Shown here in pieces: positions 1-7,089 of a stretch of DNA of 9,413 nucleotides (its first letter is position 1; each line of letters begins with the position of its first letter). The stretch lies in assembly GCA_036274495.1 (NCBI GenBank), contig DASUFP010000113.1, positions 1 through 9,413 of the forward strand, in the 5' to 3' direction. The DNA comes from DASUFP01 sp036274495. GTDB lineage: Bacteria; Bacteroidota; Bacteroidia; AKYH767-A; OLB10. The notes beneath the pieces are model-generated. The model did no database searches and was not told the DNA's origin. It was given only the letters and a program-made list of their open reading frames with translations. A program made the position numbers and the translations under genes.

Positions 1-1
1 A

Positions 2-1078
2 GAACTGAACCTGATTACAGCAGATTCGATGGTGTATATTTCAACCAACTCCCGGATGAAGCTGAACAAAATAAATATGGAACTGCTGGGTGAAGCAGGT
101 CATACCTCATCATATAAAGCCGGCATTCATCTTAAAATGGATGAAACCCCGTGTCAGGATTTTTTCACCTCCTTGCCGAATGGGTTATTTAATTCGCTGA
201 AAGGAATTGAAGCATCCGGAACAGTCTCCTATAAACTCAACTTTGATGTTGATACCGGTCAGCCCGACAGTGTACGTTTCAATTCGGATTTTAATGCTTC
301 AAACTTCCATATAAACCGTTTCGGCCGGGAGGATCTTTCAAAAATGAGCAGGCCTTTCGAATACGAAGCAAGGGAAAACGATAAAGTGGTGAAGACTTTT
401 ATTGTAGGACCTGAAAACCATGATTTCACTCCGCTTGAGTCTATTTCTCTCTACCTGATATACTGTGTACTTACAGCAGAGGATGGCACCTTTTATTTTC
501 ACAAAGGTTTTAACGAGGAAGCCTTCCGTATGTCAATTGCAACAAACCTAAAAGAGAAGCGGTTTGCAAGAGGCGGAAGTACCATAACCATGCAGCTGGT
601 AAAAAACGTTCATCTCAACCGCGACAAAACCATTTCACGTAAAATCGAAGAAGCCCTTTTGGTTTGGCTGATTGAAAACAATCATCTCTGTTCCAAAGAC
701 CGTATGCTGGAGGTGTATCTCAATATTATTGAATGGGGACCCGGTATATATGGAATCACTGACGCAGCCCGCTATTACTTCAACAAATCGCCGGCCGAAT
801 TAAACCTGGAAGAATCCATTTACCTGTCAAGTATTATTCCCAATCCCAAATTGTTCCGTTATGCATTTGATCAGGAAGGAAACCTGCGGCCCCGCTTACA
901 GGGATATTTCAGATTGGTGGCAGGCCGCTTATTGGGGAAGGAGATCATTACGCAGCTGCAATACGACAGTTTGCGTTATACCGTACGCCTGAATGGTCCG
1001 GCAAGAGAACTGGTGGTTCCGGCCGACACCATGCCCCCTGATTCAACATTTATTTTTGAAGATCCCATTCTGCCCTGA
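2..1078 (+). CDS. Peptidoglycan glycosyltransferase (GT51), 5'-truncated by window edge
   Basis: This protein should polymerise lipid II into glycan strands on the outer face of the cytoplasmic membrane. The frame is open to the left edge, so the true start is outside; numbering here is from the Met at 29. GT51 motifs are clear in order: EDGTFYFHKGF (151-161, catalytic Glu151), GGSTITMQLVKN (182-193, Met where Gln is usual), RKIEE (204-208, second acidic residue), and YLNIIEWGPGIYGI (230-243) leading to AARYYFNKSP. The C-terminus stops about 70 residues after the last motif, so there is no transpeptidase domain: a monofunctional enzyme. At least 130 residues precede the domain and are not a short membrane anchor; they look like alternating beta strands with the periodicity of AsmA-type domains (inference). 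The stop lies 24 bases before the transporter gene, suggesting co-transcription. The glycosyltransferase call is firm; the N-terminal assignment is tentative. Confidence 0.93.
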   Translation, partial: ELNLITADSMVYISTNSRMKLNKINMELLGEAGHTSSYKAGIHLKMDETPCQDFFTSLPNGLFNSLKGIEASGTVSYKLNFDVDTGQPDSVRFNSDFNASNFHINRFGREDLSKMSRPFEYEARENDKVVKTFIVGPENHDFTPLESISLYLIYCVLTAEDGTFYFHKGFNEEAFRMSIATNLKEKRFARGGSTITMQLVKNVHLNRDKTISRKIEEALLVWLIENNHLCSKDRMLEVYLNIIEWGPGIYGITDAARYYFNKSPAELNLEESIYLSSIIPNPKLFRYAFDQEGNLRPRLQGYFRLVAGRLLGKEIITQLQYDSLRYTVRLNGPARELVVPADTMPPDSTFIFEDPILP

Positions 1079-1102
1079 TTCATTATTACTTTATCAGCAC
1101 TT

Positions 1103-2395
1103 ATGAAAAATAACCAAACTCCTCACACCAATCCCTTTAACTGGCTGGTGGTGATAGCTGCACTTGGGTATTTTGTCGATATCTATGATTTGGTACTGTT
1201 TAATGTTGTAAAGCGCGAAAGCCTTGAGCAAATTCAATTGATAACAGGGGCCGTCTTTGACATAAAAGACACCGGGATATTTTTGTTCAACTGTCAGATG
1301 CTTGGTATGCTGGCCGGCGGCCTCTTATGGGGAATCTGGGGCGATAAAAAAGGACGTATTTCCGTTTTGTTCGGTTCCATATTGCTCTATTCCATCGCAA
1401 ATATCCTGAACGCTTTTACATTTGATATAACCTGGTATGCAGTTATAAGAGTGGTTGCAGGAATAGGACTTGCAGGTGAACTGGGCGCGGGAATAACACT
1501 GGTCTCCGAAACAATGGATAAGGAAAAGCGCGGATACGGAACAATGGTTATAGTAACCTTTGGAGCACTCGGCGCAGTACTTGCCGGCGTAGTAGGAACC
1601 GAAGGTCATTATCTTTCGGGGATACTGGAAAAAATTACAGGACACAGCTTCAGCAACTGGCAAATTGTTTACCTGATCGGCGGAATGCTCGGGCTGGTAT
1701 TGCTGGCACTTAGAATTGGCGCATTTGAATCGGGGATGTTTGAGCATATGCAGCACAAACAAATTCGTAAAGGTGATTTTTTGTCGCTGTTCAGAAACAA
1801 AGATACTACCATAAAATACCTGAGTTGTATTATGATTGGATTACCCATCTGGTATGTTGTAGGTGTGTTAATTGCACTTTCGCAGGATGTTTTTGCAAAG
1901 GAACTGGGTATTGAAGGTGTGGTAAACGGCAAGTCGGTAATGTATGCCTATATAGGATTGTCGTTTGGGGATCTGATTTCAGGATTGCTGAGCCAGCTGC
2001 TTCGCAGCAGGCGAAAAGTAGTATTCAGTTATCTTATCTTCTCATCGGTGCTGGTACTCTACTATATTTTTGGTGCTCATGGTATTCGTCTCGATCAGTT
2101 TTATCTGTTGTGTTTCCTGCTTGGAACCGCCACCGGGTACTGGGCTATATTTGTAACCATAGCTTCAGAACAATTCGGAACCAACATCCGGTCAACGGTA
2201 ACCAATACGGTACCAAACTTTGTGAGGGGTTCCGTGTTTCCCATAACTACAGGTTTCAGCTGGCTCGCCATGCATACTACATCGCTGAATGCGGCACTGG
2301 CTGTAGGCGCTGTTTGCATAGGACTGGCCTGGTATGCAACTACACAGGTCAAAGAAACATTTGGCAAAGATCTCGACTACTATGAAGCTATCTGA
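1103..2395 (+). CDS. Major facilitator superfamily (MFS) transporter
   Basis: A 430-residue inner-membrane secondary transporter, the usual size for a 12-helix MFS carrier. Helix 1 carries acidic residues in GYFVDIYDL (22-30), reminiscent of the metabolite:proton and aromatic-acid:proton symporter groups. The loop between helices 2 and 3 holds MFS motif A, GIWGDKKGR (77-85). Helix 4 has RVVAGIGLAGELGAG (116-130), and a charged central loop (about 208-238) divides the two halves. The second half contains SEQFGTNIRST (355-365), equivalent to the E-x-F-x-x-x-x-R signature of sugar and organic acid carriers. The substrate cannot be read from sequence; a small organic acid or sugar is the best guess. 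It follows the glycosyltransferase gene by 24 bases, and its last 14 bases overlap the CoA-binding gene. No Shine-Dalgarno sequence is visible, as is normal for Bacteroidota. Confidence 0.93.
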   Translation: MKNNQTPHTNPFNWLVVIAALGYFVDIYDLVLFNVVKRESLEQIQLITGAVFDIKDTGIFLFNCQMLGMLAGGLLWGIWGDKKGRISVLFGSILLYSIANILNAFTFDITWYAVIRVVAGIGLAGELGAGITLVSETMDKEKRGYGTMVIVTFGALGAVLAGVVGTEGHYLSGILEKITGHSFSNWQIVYLIGGMLGLVLLALRIGAFESGMFEHMQHKQIRKGDFLSLFRNKDTTIKYLSCIMIGLPIWYVVGVLIALSQDVFAKELGIEGVVNGKSVMYAYIGLSFGDLISGLLSQLLRSRRKVVFSYLIFSSVLVLYYIFGAHGIRLDQFYLLCFLLGTATGYWAIFVTIASEQFGTNIRSTVTNTVPNFVRGSVFPITTGFSWLAMHTTSLNAALAVGAVCIGLAWYATTQVKETFGKDLDYYEAI

Positions 2396-2759
2396 ATCAG
2401 ACAAAAAAACATTGGTGCTGGGAGCGAGCCTTAATCCGTCCAGGTATTCCAATCTGGCAATTCGCAGGCTCCGCAGTCATCATATTGAAGTGGAAGCCGT
2501 AGGTCTTGTGGCCGGTGTTGTGGATGACGTGACTATTTTGACGGGGACTCCGGCTCTGGAAAACATACACACTGTTACCCTCTATATGCGCGCTGAGCGG
2601 CAGGCGAAACTCTACGATTACATACTGTCGTTAAAGCCCTCCCGTATAATTTTTAATCCCGGAGCAGAAAATGCAGCACTTGCCGCATTGGCCGTTCAAT
2701 ATAACATAGAACCTCTTGAGGCTTGTACACTGGTAATGCTGTCAACGGGTATTTATTAG
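2382..2759 (+). CDS. CoA-binding domain protein (CoA_binding_2 family)
   Basis: A 125-residue single-domain Rossmann-fold protein of the CoA_binding_2 (YccU-like) family. Members are small cytoplasmic proteins with a fold like the CoA-binding domain of succinyl-CoA synthetase; most have no defined role. The nucleotide-binding turn is LVLGASLNPSRYSN (11-24), followed by HTVTLYM (63-69), the conserved RIIFNPGAEN (88-97) and the C-terminal EACTLVMLSTG (113-123). An upstream in-frame Met at 2334 would add 16 residues, but the family starts just before the first beta strand, so the Met at 2382 is preferred. This start lies inside the transporter gene with a 14-base overlap, which suggests translational coupling. 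A functional link with the transporter is possible but not shown. The family call is firm; the ligand and function are unknown. Confidence 0.88.
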   Translation: MKLSESDKKTLVLGASLNPSRYSNLAIRRLRSHHIEVEAVGLVAGVVDDVTILTGTPALENIHTVTLYMRAERQAKLYDYILSLKPSRIIFNPGAENAALAALAVQYNIEPLEACTLVMLSTGIY

Positions 2760-2761
2760 CA

Positions 2762-2785
2762 CGCTGACGCATCAGCCATTCAGCG
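2762..2785. terminator. Possible hairpin between convergent genes
   Basis: The 12 bases between two convergent stop codons, plus the start of the opposing gene's 3' end, can form either of two small stems: CGCTGA (2762-2767) with TCAGCG (2780-2785), or GCTGA (2763-2767) with TCAGC (2772-2776). No T tract follows on either strand, so it is at best a weak bidirectional terminator. The second stem includes the kinase stop codon. Confidence 0.25.
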
Positions 2786-4097
2786 GGAAGCTCAAAACAA
2801 ATGTAGTTCCCTGCATGGGTTTTGAATGGACATCCAGTTTTATCCGGTGAAAATCGGCAATGGTTTTTACAATTGGTAATCCAAGGCCGTAACCGGGACC
2901 ATCTCCGGGGTGAAACCGCTCGAACCTGTTAAAAATATGATCCAGCTTTTCCGGGTCAATTCCAATTCCCGAATCCGCAATTTCAAGAACGTAGGAATCA
3001 GGTTCGAGGTGGCCCGTCACCGATATGGTGCCGCCAATATTGTTGTACTTGATCGCGTTATTGACAATATTGAAAATCATGGTGAAGAGCAGTGTTTTAT
3101 TGCAGGGGCCGAATTCGGGGCTGTCGGCCAGACTGCGCTGCAGAATAATTTTCTTTTCTTCAATTAATTCAATCATCTCATCGAGGACCTCTCCGGCAAG
3201 CTGTGAAACGTAAACCCGCTCCTGTTTCAGATACTGATCGTTTTCAATTTTTGAAATCATCAGCAGGGCTCTGATTATTTTACTCAGCCGGCCCAACGTC
3301 TTCTGAGAGTCGAGAATCTTATTTTCAAACTCAAGAGGTACCTCACCGTTCACAATCATATTTTCCAACCGGTGCTGCAGAATAGAAATAGGAGTCAGCA
3401 ATTCGTGCGCAACATTTGCGATAAATTCCTTTTCTATTAAAAAGGCATCTCTCGTACGACGCATCAATTCGTTGATGGTGGTATCGAGATGGTTAAACTC
3501 GGATGTGGTTGAATGAATAGGGTCAAATTTATAAGCAGAGGGATTGCCGGCAAGCTGGAGTTTCTGCCTTACTATTTTGTTAAACGGAATCATCATCAGC
3601 CGCACAAAGCCGATGTCGATAAACACTGAAATAATTGTTACAATAATCATCAGCCACAAACTAAACTGAACAATTGTGGATTTAAGCTGGTCGATAGTAC
3701 TGAGCCCCTCTCCTATGCGTAATTCATACAGCTGATTGTCGAAAACGAAGGCCTGATGAATGATCCGGTGATTGAGTTTTTCTCCGCCTACATCCCATCG
3801 TTCATTGGAGATAAGTGTTTCAGGAGCTACCATATCATTGGCAAGAGGTTTAATAGAGACAAATTCCTCTTTCAGTATGGTGTAACTCTCGAAGCTGCAA
3901 TCCTGCTCCATGATAATTTCATTGAGTCCTCCTCTGCTGATAATTTTTAAAACCCTGTCGGTTCGGGCAATAAGGCGTTTATCTATATGGTCATAAACCA
4001 CCCGCTCCACAATTAACGGGAGTAAAAAACCAAAGGCAGCAATAATGATACCCTTGGATAGCGCGTTATAAATGGCAAGTTTTACCTGTAACTTCAT
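2772..4097 (-). CDS. Membrane sensor histidine kinase
   Basis: A 441-residue inner-membrane kinase that autophosphorylates on histidine and passes phosphate to the response regulator encoded just upstream. Two membrane helices (about 13-31 and 144-164) flank a periplasmic sensor segment of roughly 110 residues with no recognised fold. A HAMP-like linker (about 165-215) leads to the H box NVAHELLTPIS (228-238), phospho-acceptor His231; Leu replaces the usual Arg of HELRTP. ATP-binding boxes follow: N box NIVNNAIKYN (343-352), G1 DSGIGI (375-380), F box FNRFERF (389-395) and G2 GYGLGLPIVK (402-411). All catalytic elements are present, so it should be active. Its ATG shares one base with the regulator's TGA, indicating translational coupling. 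The signal is unknown; such pairs in Bacteroidota are often assigned to metal or envelope sensing, but nothing here decides it. Confidence 0.95.
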   Translation of the reverse strand: MKLQVKLAIYNALSKGIIIAAFGFLLPLIVERVVYDHIDKRLIARTDRVLKIISRGGLNEIIMEQDCSFESYTILKEEFVSIKPLANDMVAPETLISNERWDVGGEKLNHRIIHQAFVFDNQLYELRIGEGLSTIDQLKSTIVQFSLWLMIIVTIISVFIDIGFVRLMMIPFNKIVRQKLQLAGNPSAYKFDPIHSTTSEFNHLDTTINELMRRTRDAFLIEKEFIANVAHELLTPISILQHRLENMIVNGEVPLEFENKILDSQKTLGRLSKIIRALLMISKIENDQYLKQERVYVSQLAGEVLDEMIELIEEKKIILQRSLADSPEFGPCNKTLLFTMIFNIVNNAIKYNNIGGTISVTGHLEPDSYVLEIADSGIGIDPEKLDHIFNRFERFHPGDGPGYGLGLPIVKTIADFHRIKLDVHSKPMQGTTFVLSFPLNG

Positions 4098-4774
4098 CAG
4101 TGCTGATTAAGCCTGTAGCCGATTCCCCTCACCGTTTCGAGCCAGTCGACTGAGGCAAAAGCCGAAAGTTTCTTCCTGAGGTTTTTCATATGTACATCGA
4201 TGTAGTTGGAATCGTAATCTTCTTCCATCACGTCGCCCCATATATGTTCGGTAAGCTGCATGCGGGTGAGTACCCGGTTTTTGTTTAAGGCAAGGTAGTG
4301 TAGTAAATCAAATTCCTTTTTAGTAAGGTTGATGTTCTGATCTTTATGCGTCACCGTGCGGTTACTGATATCCATTTCGAACATACCCACTTTAATACTG
4401 TTGGTGACCAATCCATGTTTACGCCGTATGATGGCCTGCATGCGCGCATTTAATTCGGCAAGTGAAAAGGGTTTCGACAAATAATCATCAGCACCCATAT
4501 CGAGGCCTTTGATGCGGTCGTCGATCTCGTTGCGGGCAGTAAGAATGATAAATGCCGATTCGCGTTTTGCCTGACGTGATTCATTCAGCAGATCGAGTCC
4601 GTTGTAATCAGGTAATCCCAGATCGAGCAATACAAAATCATATGCGTTCACAAATATTTTTTCGGAGGCGCTTTTCCCGTTAAAAGCTACGTCGCAATTA
4701 TATCCCTGTTTGGTAAGAAAAATCTCAATTTCGTGCGATAGCGATTTTTCATCTTCAACAATCAAGACATTCAT
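4097..4774 (-). CDS. OmpR/PhoB-family response regulator
   Basis: A 225-residue two-domain transcription factor. The receiver domain (1-about 115) has the acidic pair Glu8-Asp9, phospho-acceptor Asp51 in LLDLGLPDYNG, Thr79 in IILTARN, and Lys101 in YLSKPFSLAEL. The C-terminal winged helix (about 125-222) is typical of OmpR/PhoB: LTKKEFDLLHYLALNKN, then the recognition helix region SNYIDVHMKNLRKKL and the terminal hairpin ETVRGIGYRL. It should be phosphorylated by the kinase whose gene follows with a one-base overlap. Targets cannot be read from the window; autoregulation is common in the family. A 64-base A/T-rich gap separates it from the aminotransferase gene on the same strand and holds a candidate promoter. 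Confidence 0.96.
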   Translation of the reverse strand: MNVLIVEDEKSLSHEIEIFLTKQGYNCDVAFNGKSASEKIFVNAYDFVLLDLGLPDYNGLDLLNESRQAKRESAFIILTARNEIDDRIKGLDMGADDYLSKPFSLAELNARMQAIIRRKHGLVTNSIKVGMFEMDISNRTVTHKDQNINLTKKEFDLLHYLALNKNRVLTRMQLTEHIWGDVMEEDYDSNYIDVHMKNLRKKLSAFASVDWLETVRGIGYRLNQH

Positions 4775-4828
4775 AGGCGTTAATTTTTTGCTGTATTCTT
4801 TAAGGATTAGCTATTTTTTTGTGATCAT

Positions 4829-4836
4829 CAAAAATA
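4829..4836 (-). promoter_or_regulatory. Candidate Bacteroidota -7 element before the response regulator
   Basis: On the minus strand this reads TATTTTTG, matching the Bacteroidota -7 consensus TAnnTTTG. It sits in the 64-base A/T-rich gap after the aminotransferase stop and would give a leader of about 45-50 bases before the regulator start at 4774. No TTTG -33 box is seen at the expected spacing, and the region is A/T-rich, so a chance match is quite possible. Confidence 0.22.
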
Positions 4837-4838
4837 AA

Positions 4839-6032
4839 TTATTGTTTCTGACTTAATTCGTCCAGAACCTGCAAAATAACTTCACAAGCCATGAAGATTT
4901 GATGATCGTCGATGATCAGCGGCGGTGCAATACGCAGTTTATCAGGAGCAAACAGAAACCAATCGGTAAAGACACCTCTCAGCATACACCTGCGAATCAG
5001 TTCTCTGTTGAGCGTTTCACTTTCCAGTTTTACTCCGAGCATCAGCCCTTTTCCGGTAATTTCCTTAACAGCGGGATGTACCAGACGCTCCCTGAACAGT
5101 TCTCCCTTTCTGACTATTTCAGATTCGGGAATGTGCCGGGTGACTTTTAAAGCGGCAAGCGCTGCGGCACAACTCACCGGGTGACCTCCAAAAGTTGTGA
5201 TATGTCCAAGTACGGGATTTTCGGCAAAGACTCCCATCAACTTTTTATCTGCAATAAAACTGCCTATGGGCATGCCACCCCCCATGCTTTTGGCAAGCAC
5301 GAGTACATCCGGAATTATTCCGGCCGACAGTGAGGCAAACATCGGTCCTGTACGCCGGAATGCAGTTTGTATCTCGTCGGCGATAAGCAGCGCGCCAACA
5401 TCCTTACATTTTGATGCAAGCAATTTCAGGTATCCCTCAGGAGGCAATACCGCACCTGCTTCGCCTTGCACCGGTTCCACAATTACACAAGCGGTTTTTT
5501 GTGTGATAAAGGCAAGGTCGGCAACAGATCCATAGGAAATTTGACGCGTGTCAGGCAGCAGCGGCCGGTAGGCAGTCTTAAAAAATTCATCACCCATTAT
5601 GCTCAAAGCACCCTGTGTACTTCCATGATAAGCCTTGTGAAAGGAGATGATTTCGGTACGGCCTGTCGCTCTTTTTGCAAGTTTCATTGCTCCTTCTATT
5701 GCTTCAGAACCTGAATTGACAAAGTAGCAGCAATTGAGCGATGCGGGTAAGAGCGATGTCAGCTCAGCAGCGAGGTCATTTTGCGGTGCCTGAATAAGTT
5801 CGCCATACACCATAACATGCATAAACTTTTCCGCTTGCCGCTGAACGGCTTCCACCACATCCGGATGACAATGCCCCAGGTTGCTTACGGCGATACCGCT
5901 GATTAAATCGAGGTACGACGTTCCGTCCGGACCATACAACACGGCACCTGAGGCAGCCGTTATCTCAACTGCCAGCGGCTCATGGCTGGTTTGAGCAAGA
6001 TGCTCCAGAAAAACTTGCCGGTTCGAACGCAT
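4839..6032 (-). CDS. Class III PLP-dependent aminotransferase (acetylornithine/ornithine aminotransferase-like)
   Basis: A 397-residue cytoplasmic fold-type I aminotransferase, transferring an amino group, typically from the terminal amine of ornithine, acetylornithine, GABA or a similar substrate, to a 2-oxoacid. The phosphate-binding loop is NSGSEAIEGAMKLAK (106-120). AYHGSTQGALS (134-144) provides the cofactor-stacking region, and IADEIQTAFRRTG (217-229) contains the Asp219 that contacts the pyridine nitrogen. Lys248 in VLAKSMGGGMPIG is the Schiff-base lysine, and TTFGGHPVSCAA (279-290) completes the site. The length fits the ArgD/RocD group, but no arginine, proline or GABA gene is adjacent, so substrate is left open. 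The start is supported because relatives open with the same NRQ-F-x-x-H-x-AQTS segment. It lies after a strong terminator and so probably has its own promoter. Confidence 0.9.
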   Translation of the reverse strand: MRSNRQVFLEHLAQTSHEPLAVEITAASGAVLYGPDGTSYLDLISGIAVSNLGHCHPDVVEAVQRQAEKFMHVMVYGELIQAPQNDLAAELTSLLPASLNCCYFVNSGSEAIEGAMKLAKRATGRTEIISFHKAYHGSTQGALSIMGDEFFKTAYRPLLPDTRQISYGSVADLAFITQKTACVIVEPVQGEAGAVLPPEGYLKLLASKCKDVGALLIADEIQTAFRRTGPMFASLSAGIIPDVLVLAKSMGGGMPIGSFIADKKLMGVFAENPVLGHITTFGGHPVSCAAALAALKVTRHIPESEIVRKGELFRERLVHPAVKEITGKGLMLGVKLESETLNRELIRRCMLRGVFTDWFLFAPDKLRIAPPLIIDDHQIFMACEVILQVLDELSQKQ

Positions 6033-6075
6033 GGAACAAAGTTAATCATTAGCCTTCTCTGCCTTACCTGATGTG

Positions 6076-6089
6076 CGGAGATATCTCCG
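6076..6089. promoter_or_regulatory. Perfect 14-base palindrome, possible operator
   Basis: CGGAGATATCTCCG is a perfect inverted repeat without a spacer. It lies 43 bases upstream of the aminotransferase start and immediately downstream of the preceding terminator, so it falls in the likely promoter region of the aminotransferase. It could be the binding site of a dimeric regulator, or a small hairpin in a leader RNA. No second copy was noticed in the window. Confidence 0.35.
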
Positions 6090-6096
6090 GATTATC

Positions 6097-6120
6097 AAAA
6101 AAAAGAGGGCCAAGCCCCCT
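6097..6120 (-). terminator. Rho-independent terminator after the Spy-like gene
   Basis: Read on the minus strand, AGGGGGC-TTG-GCCCTCT forms a seven-pair stem (one G-U pair) with a three-base loop, followed at once by a run of T residues (A tract at 6097-6104 on the plus strand). It starts 11 bases beyond the stop codon of the Spy-like gene. On the plus strand the same stem has an A-C mismatch and no T tract, so it is directional. It separates the sigma-factor operon from the aminotransferase gene. Confidence 0.85.
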
Positions 6121-6131
6121 GATGCAGTGTT

Positions 6132-6623
6132 TCACTGTCGTTGCATTCCCATGCCCTGTTTCTGTTTTTGCATGCGTCTGAGCAGTTCCCGTTTAAATTC
6201 TTCCTCAGCCCTGTAAAACAACGCCACCTTTTTCACCGGCAATACCTTTTTGAATTGGGTGTGGTACTTTTTAAGAATGTCCACTTCCGATTGCCTGAAT
6301 GCGATCTCATTATCCACAAATTGTTCCGCTTCCTGATCTGACAGTCCCGACAGATCCTTACCCGCCTTTTCCATGTTCTTGTGATGGTTTTCACGCAGTT
6401 TATCCAGCTCGTCTCTGTATTTGTTGTAAACAGGCCAAAACTGCTGTGCTTCTTCAGGAGTGAGATCCAGTTTTTGGGTGATAAATGCAATTTTCATCGA
6501 CTCTACCTGTTCCTTTTTCTCTTCCATGCCCGGAGGAGGTGGTGGTGGTCCGTCGGGCTGTGCTTTACACAATCCGGCTGCCAACAGAAAGCCGCTAAAT
6601 ACTATAGCTGTGATCTTTTTCAT
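6132..6623 (-). CDS. Spy/CpxP-like periplasmic protein (LTxxQ-type)
   Basis: A 163-residue exported protein. Residues 1-21 form a signal peptide (MKK, hydrophobic core, likely cleavage after LCKA). A short linker with six consecutive prolines (26-31) follows, then a highly charged, all-helical domain. KLDLTPEEAQQFWPVYNKY (51-69) matches the LTPEE/LTxxQ helix of the Spy/CpxP group, and LPVKKVALFYRAEEEFKRELL (128-148) is the Bacteroidota-type second helix. Relatives act as periplasmic chaperones or stress or metal sensors. Its ATG overlaps the upstream stop by four bases (ATGA), so it is translationally coupled to the putative anti-sigma factor, and it is the last gene before the terminator. 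The likely role is an envelope-stress effector or a sensor feeding back on the sigma factor (inference). The methionine- and glutamine-rich tail (151-163) may be flexible or metal-binding. Confidence 0.85.
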   Translation of the reverse strand: MKKITAIVFSGFLLAAGLCKAQPDGPPPPPPGMEEKKEQVESMKIAFITQKLDLTPEEAQQFWPVYNKYRDELDKLRENHHKNMEKAGKDLSGLSDQEAEQFVDNEIAFRQSEVDILKKYHTQFKKVLPVKKVALFYRAEEEFKRELLRRMQKQKQGMGMQRQ

Positions 6624-7042
6624 AACTCTTTGATTATTAAACTAATATCTATTTTCTGATCGATCAGGTAATCCTGAATGGCACTGGAATCAGGTGTTGC
6701 CAGCGCATCGGCACTTATGGCTTCAACAAGCATGTTTTCGTCTATTTCACTCACATATCCTGCAGCACTGAGGTGTTCGGGGGTAATTTCAAAATCGGGA
6801 GTTGTTGCAACTTCACTTGTATGAGAGAAATGAAATACTAAAAACAATGCAATTGCAAGACAAGCAGCAGCAAGCACAAACCGGGGCACCGGTTGACGGC
6901 GGTGGCCTTTTTGATGCTGCAGTTTATCGGAAATAGTATCCGGCAAACGTTCAAAATACCCTTCCGGAACGGTGAAAGGGTGTTGTTTCCCGGCGTTTGC
7001 AAATTCGGGTAATTCGGGATCTTTATCGTAATTGTGTTCCAT
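6620..7042 (-). CDS. Putative single-pass membrane anti-sigma factor
   Basis: A 140-residue protein with a polar N-terminal segment (1-53), one strong membrane helix (about 54-72, FVLAAACLAIALFLVFHF) and an acidic C-terminal segment (73-140). The N-terminal HPFTVPEGYFERLPDTI (21-37) resembles the motif of many small uncharacterised Bacteroidota proteins encoded after ECF sigma genes. There is no HxxxCxxC zinc anti-sigma motif; the only cysteine (Cys61) is in the membrane helix. The position (47 bases after the sigma gene, four-base overlap with the periplasmic protein gene) and topology support an anti-sigma role, with the cytosolic part holding the sigma factor and the external part sensing. 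The basic residues before the helix (RRQPVPR) favour a cytosolic N-terminus. Function is inferred from context only. Confidence 0.65.
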   Translation of the reverse strand: MEHNYDKDPELPEFANAGKQHPFTVPEGYFERLPDTISDKLQHQKGHRRQPVPRFVLAAACLAIALFLVFHFSHTSEVATTPDFEITPEHLSAAGYVSEIDENMLVEAISADALATPDSSAIQDYLIDQKIDISLIIKEL

Positions 7043-7089
7043 CTGATATTTTCACGACTTTAGTTAGGATGGTATTTGTTCGGTAAGGT

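Noticed and set aside
1051..1058. TATTTTTG on the plus strand as a promoter for the transporter
   Set aside because: It matches the -7 consensus but lies in the coding end of the glycosyltransferase gene with no -33 box; read-through from upstream explains expression equally well.
1325..1762. 145-residue open frame antisense to the transporter
   Set aside because: Cys- and Tyr-rich, low-similarity translation that mirrors hydrophobic codons of the MFS gene; no recognisable motif.
2334..2381. Longer start for the CoA-binding protein at 2334
   Set aside because: The 16 added residues lie wholly within the transporter's coding end and precede the normal start of the Rossmann fold.
4839..6032. 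Assigning the aminotransferase as ArgD or RocD
   Set aside because: The fold and active-site residues fit several class III enzymes, and no neighbouring gene supports arginine, ornithine or GABA metabolism.
6132..6623. Spy-like protein as a lipoprotein through Cys19
   Set aside because: The sequence before the cysteine (AAGLC) has Leu at -1 and is a poor lipobox; signal peptidase I cleavage after LCKA fits better.
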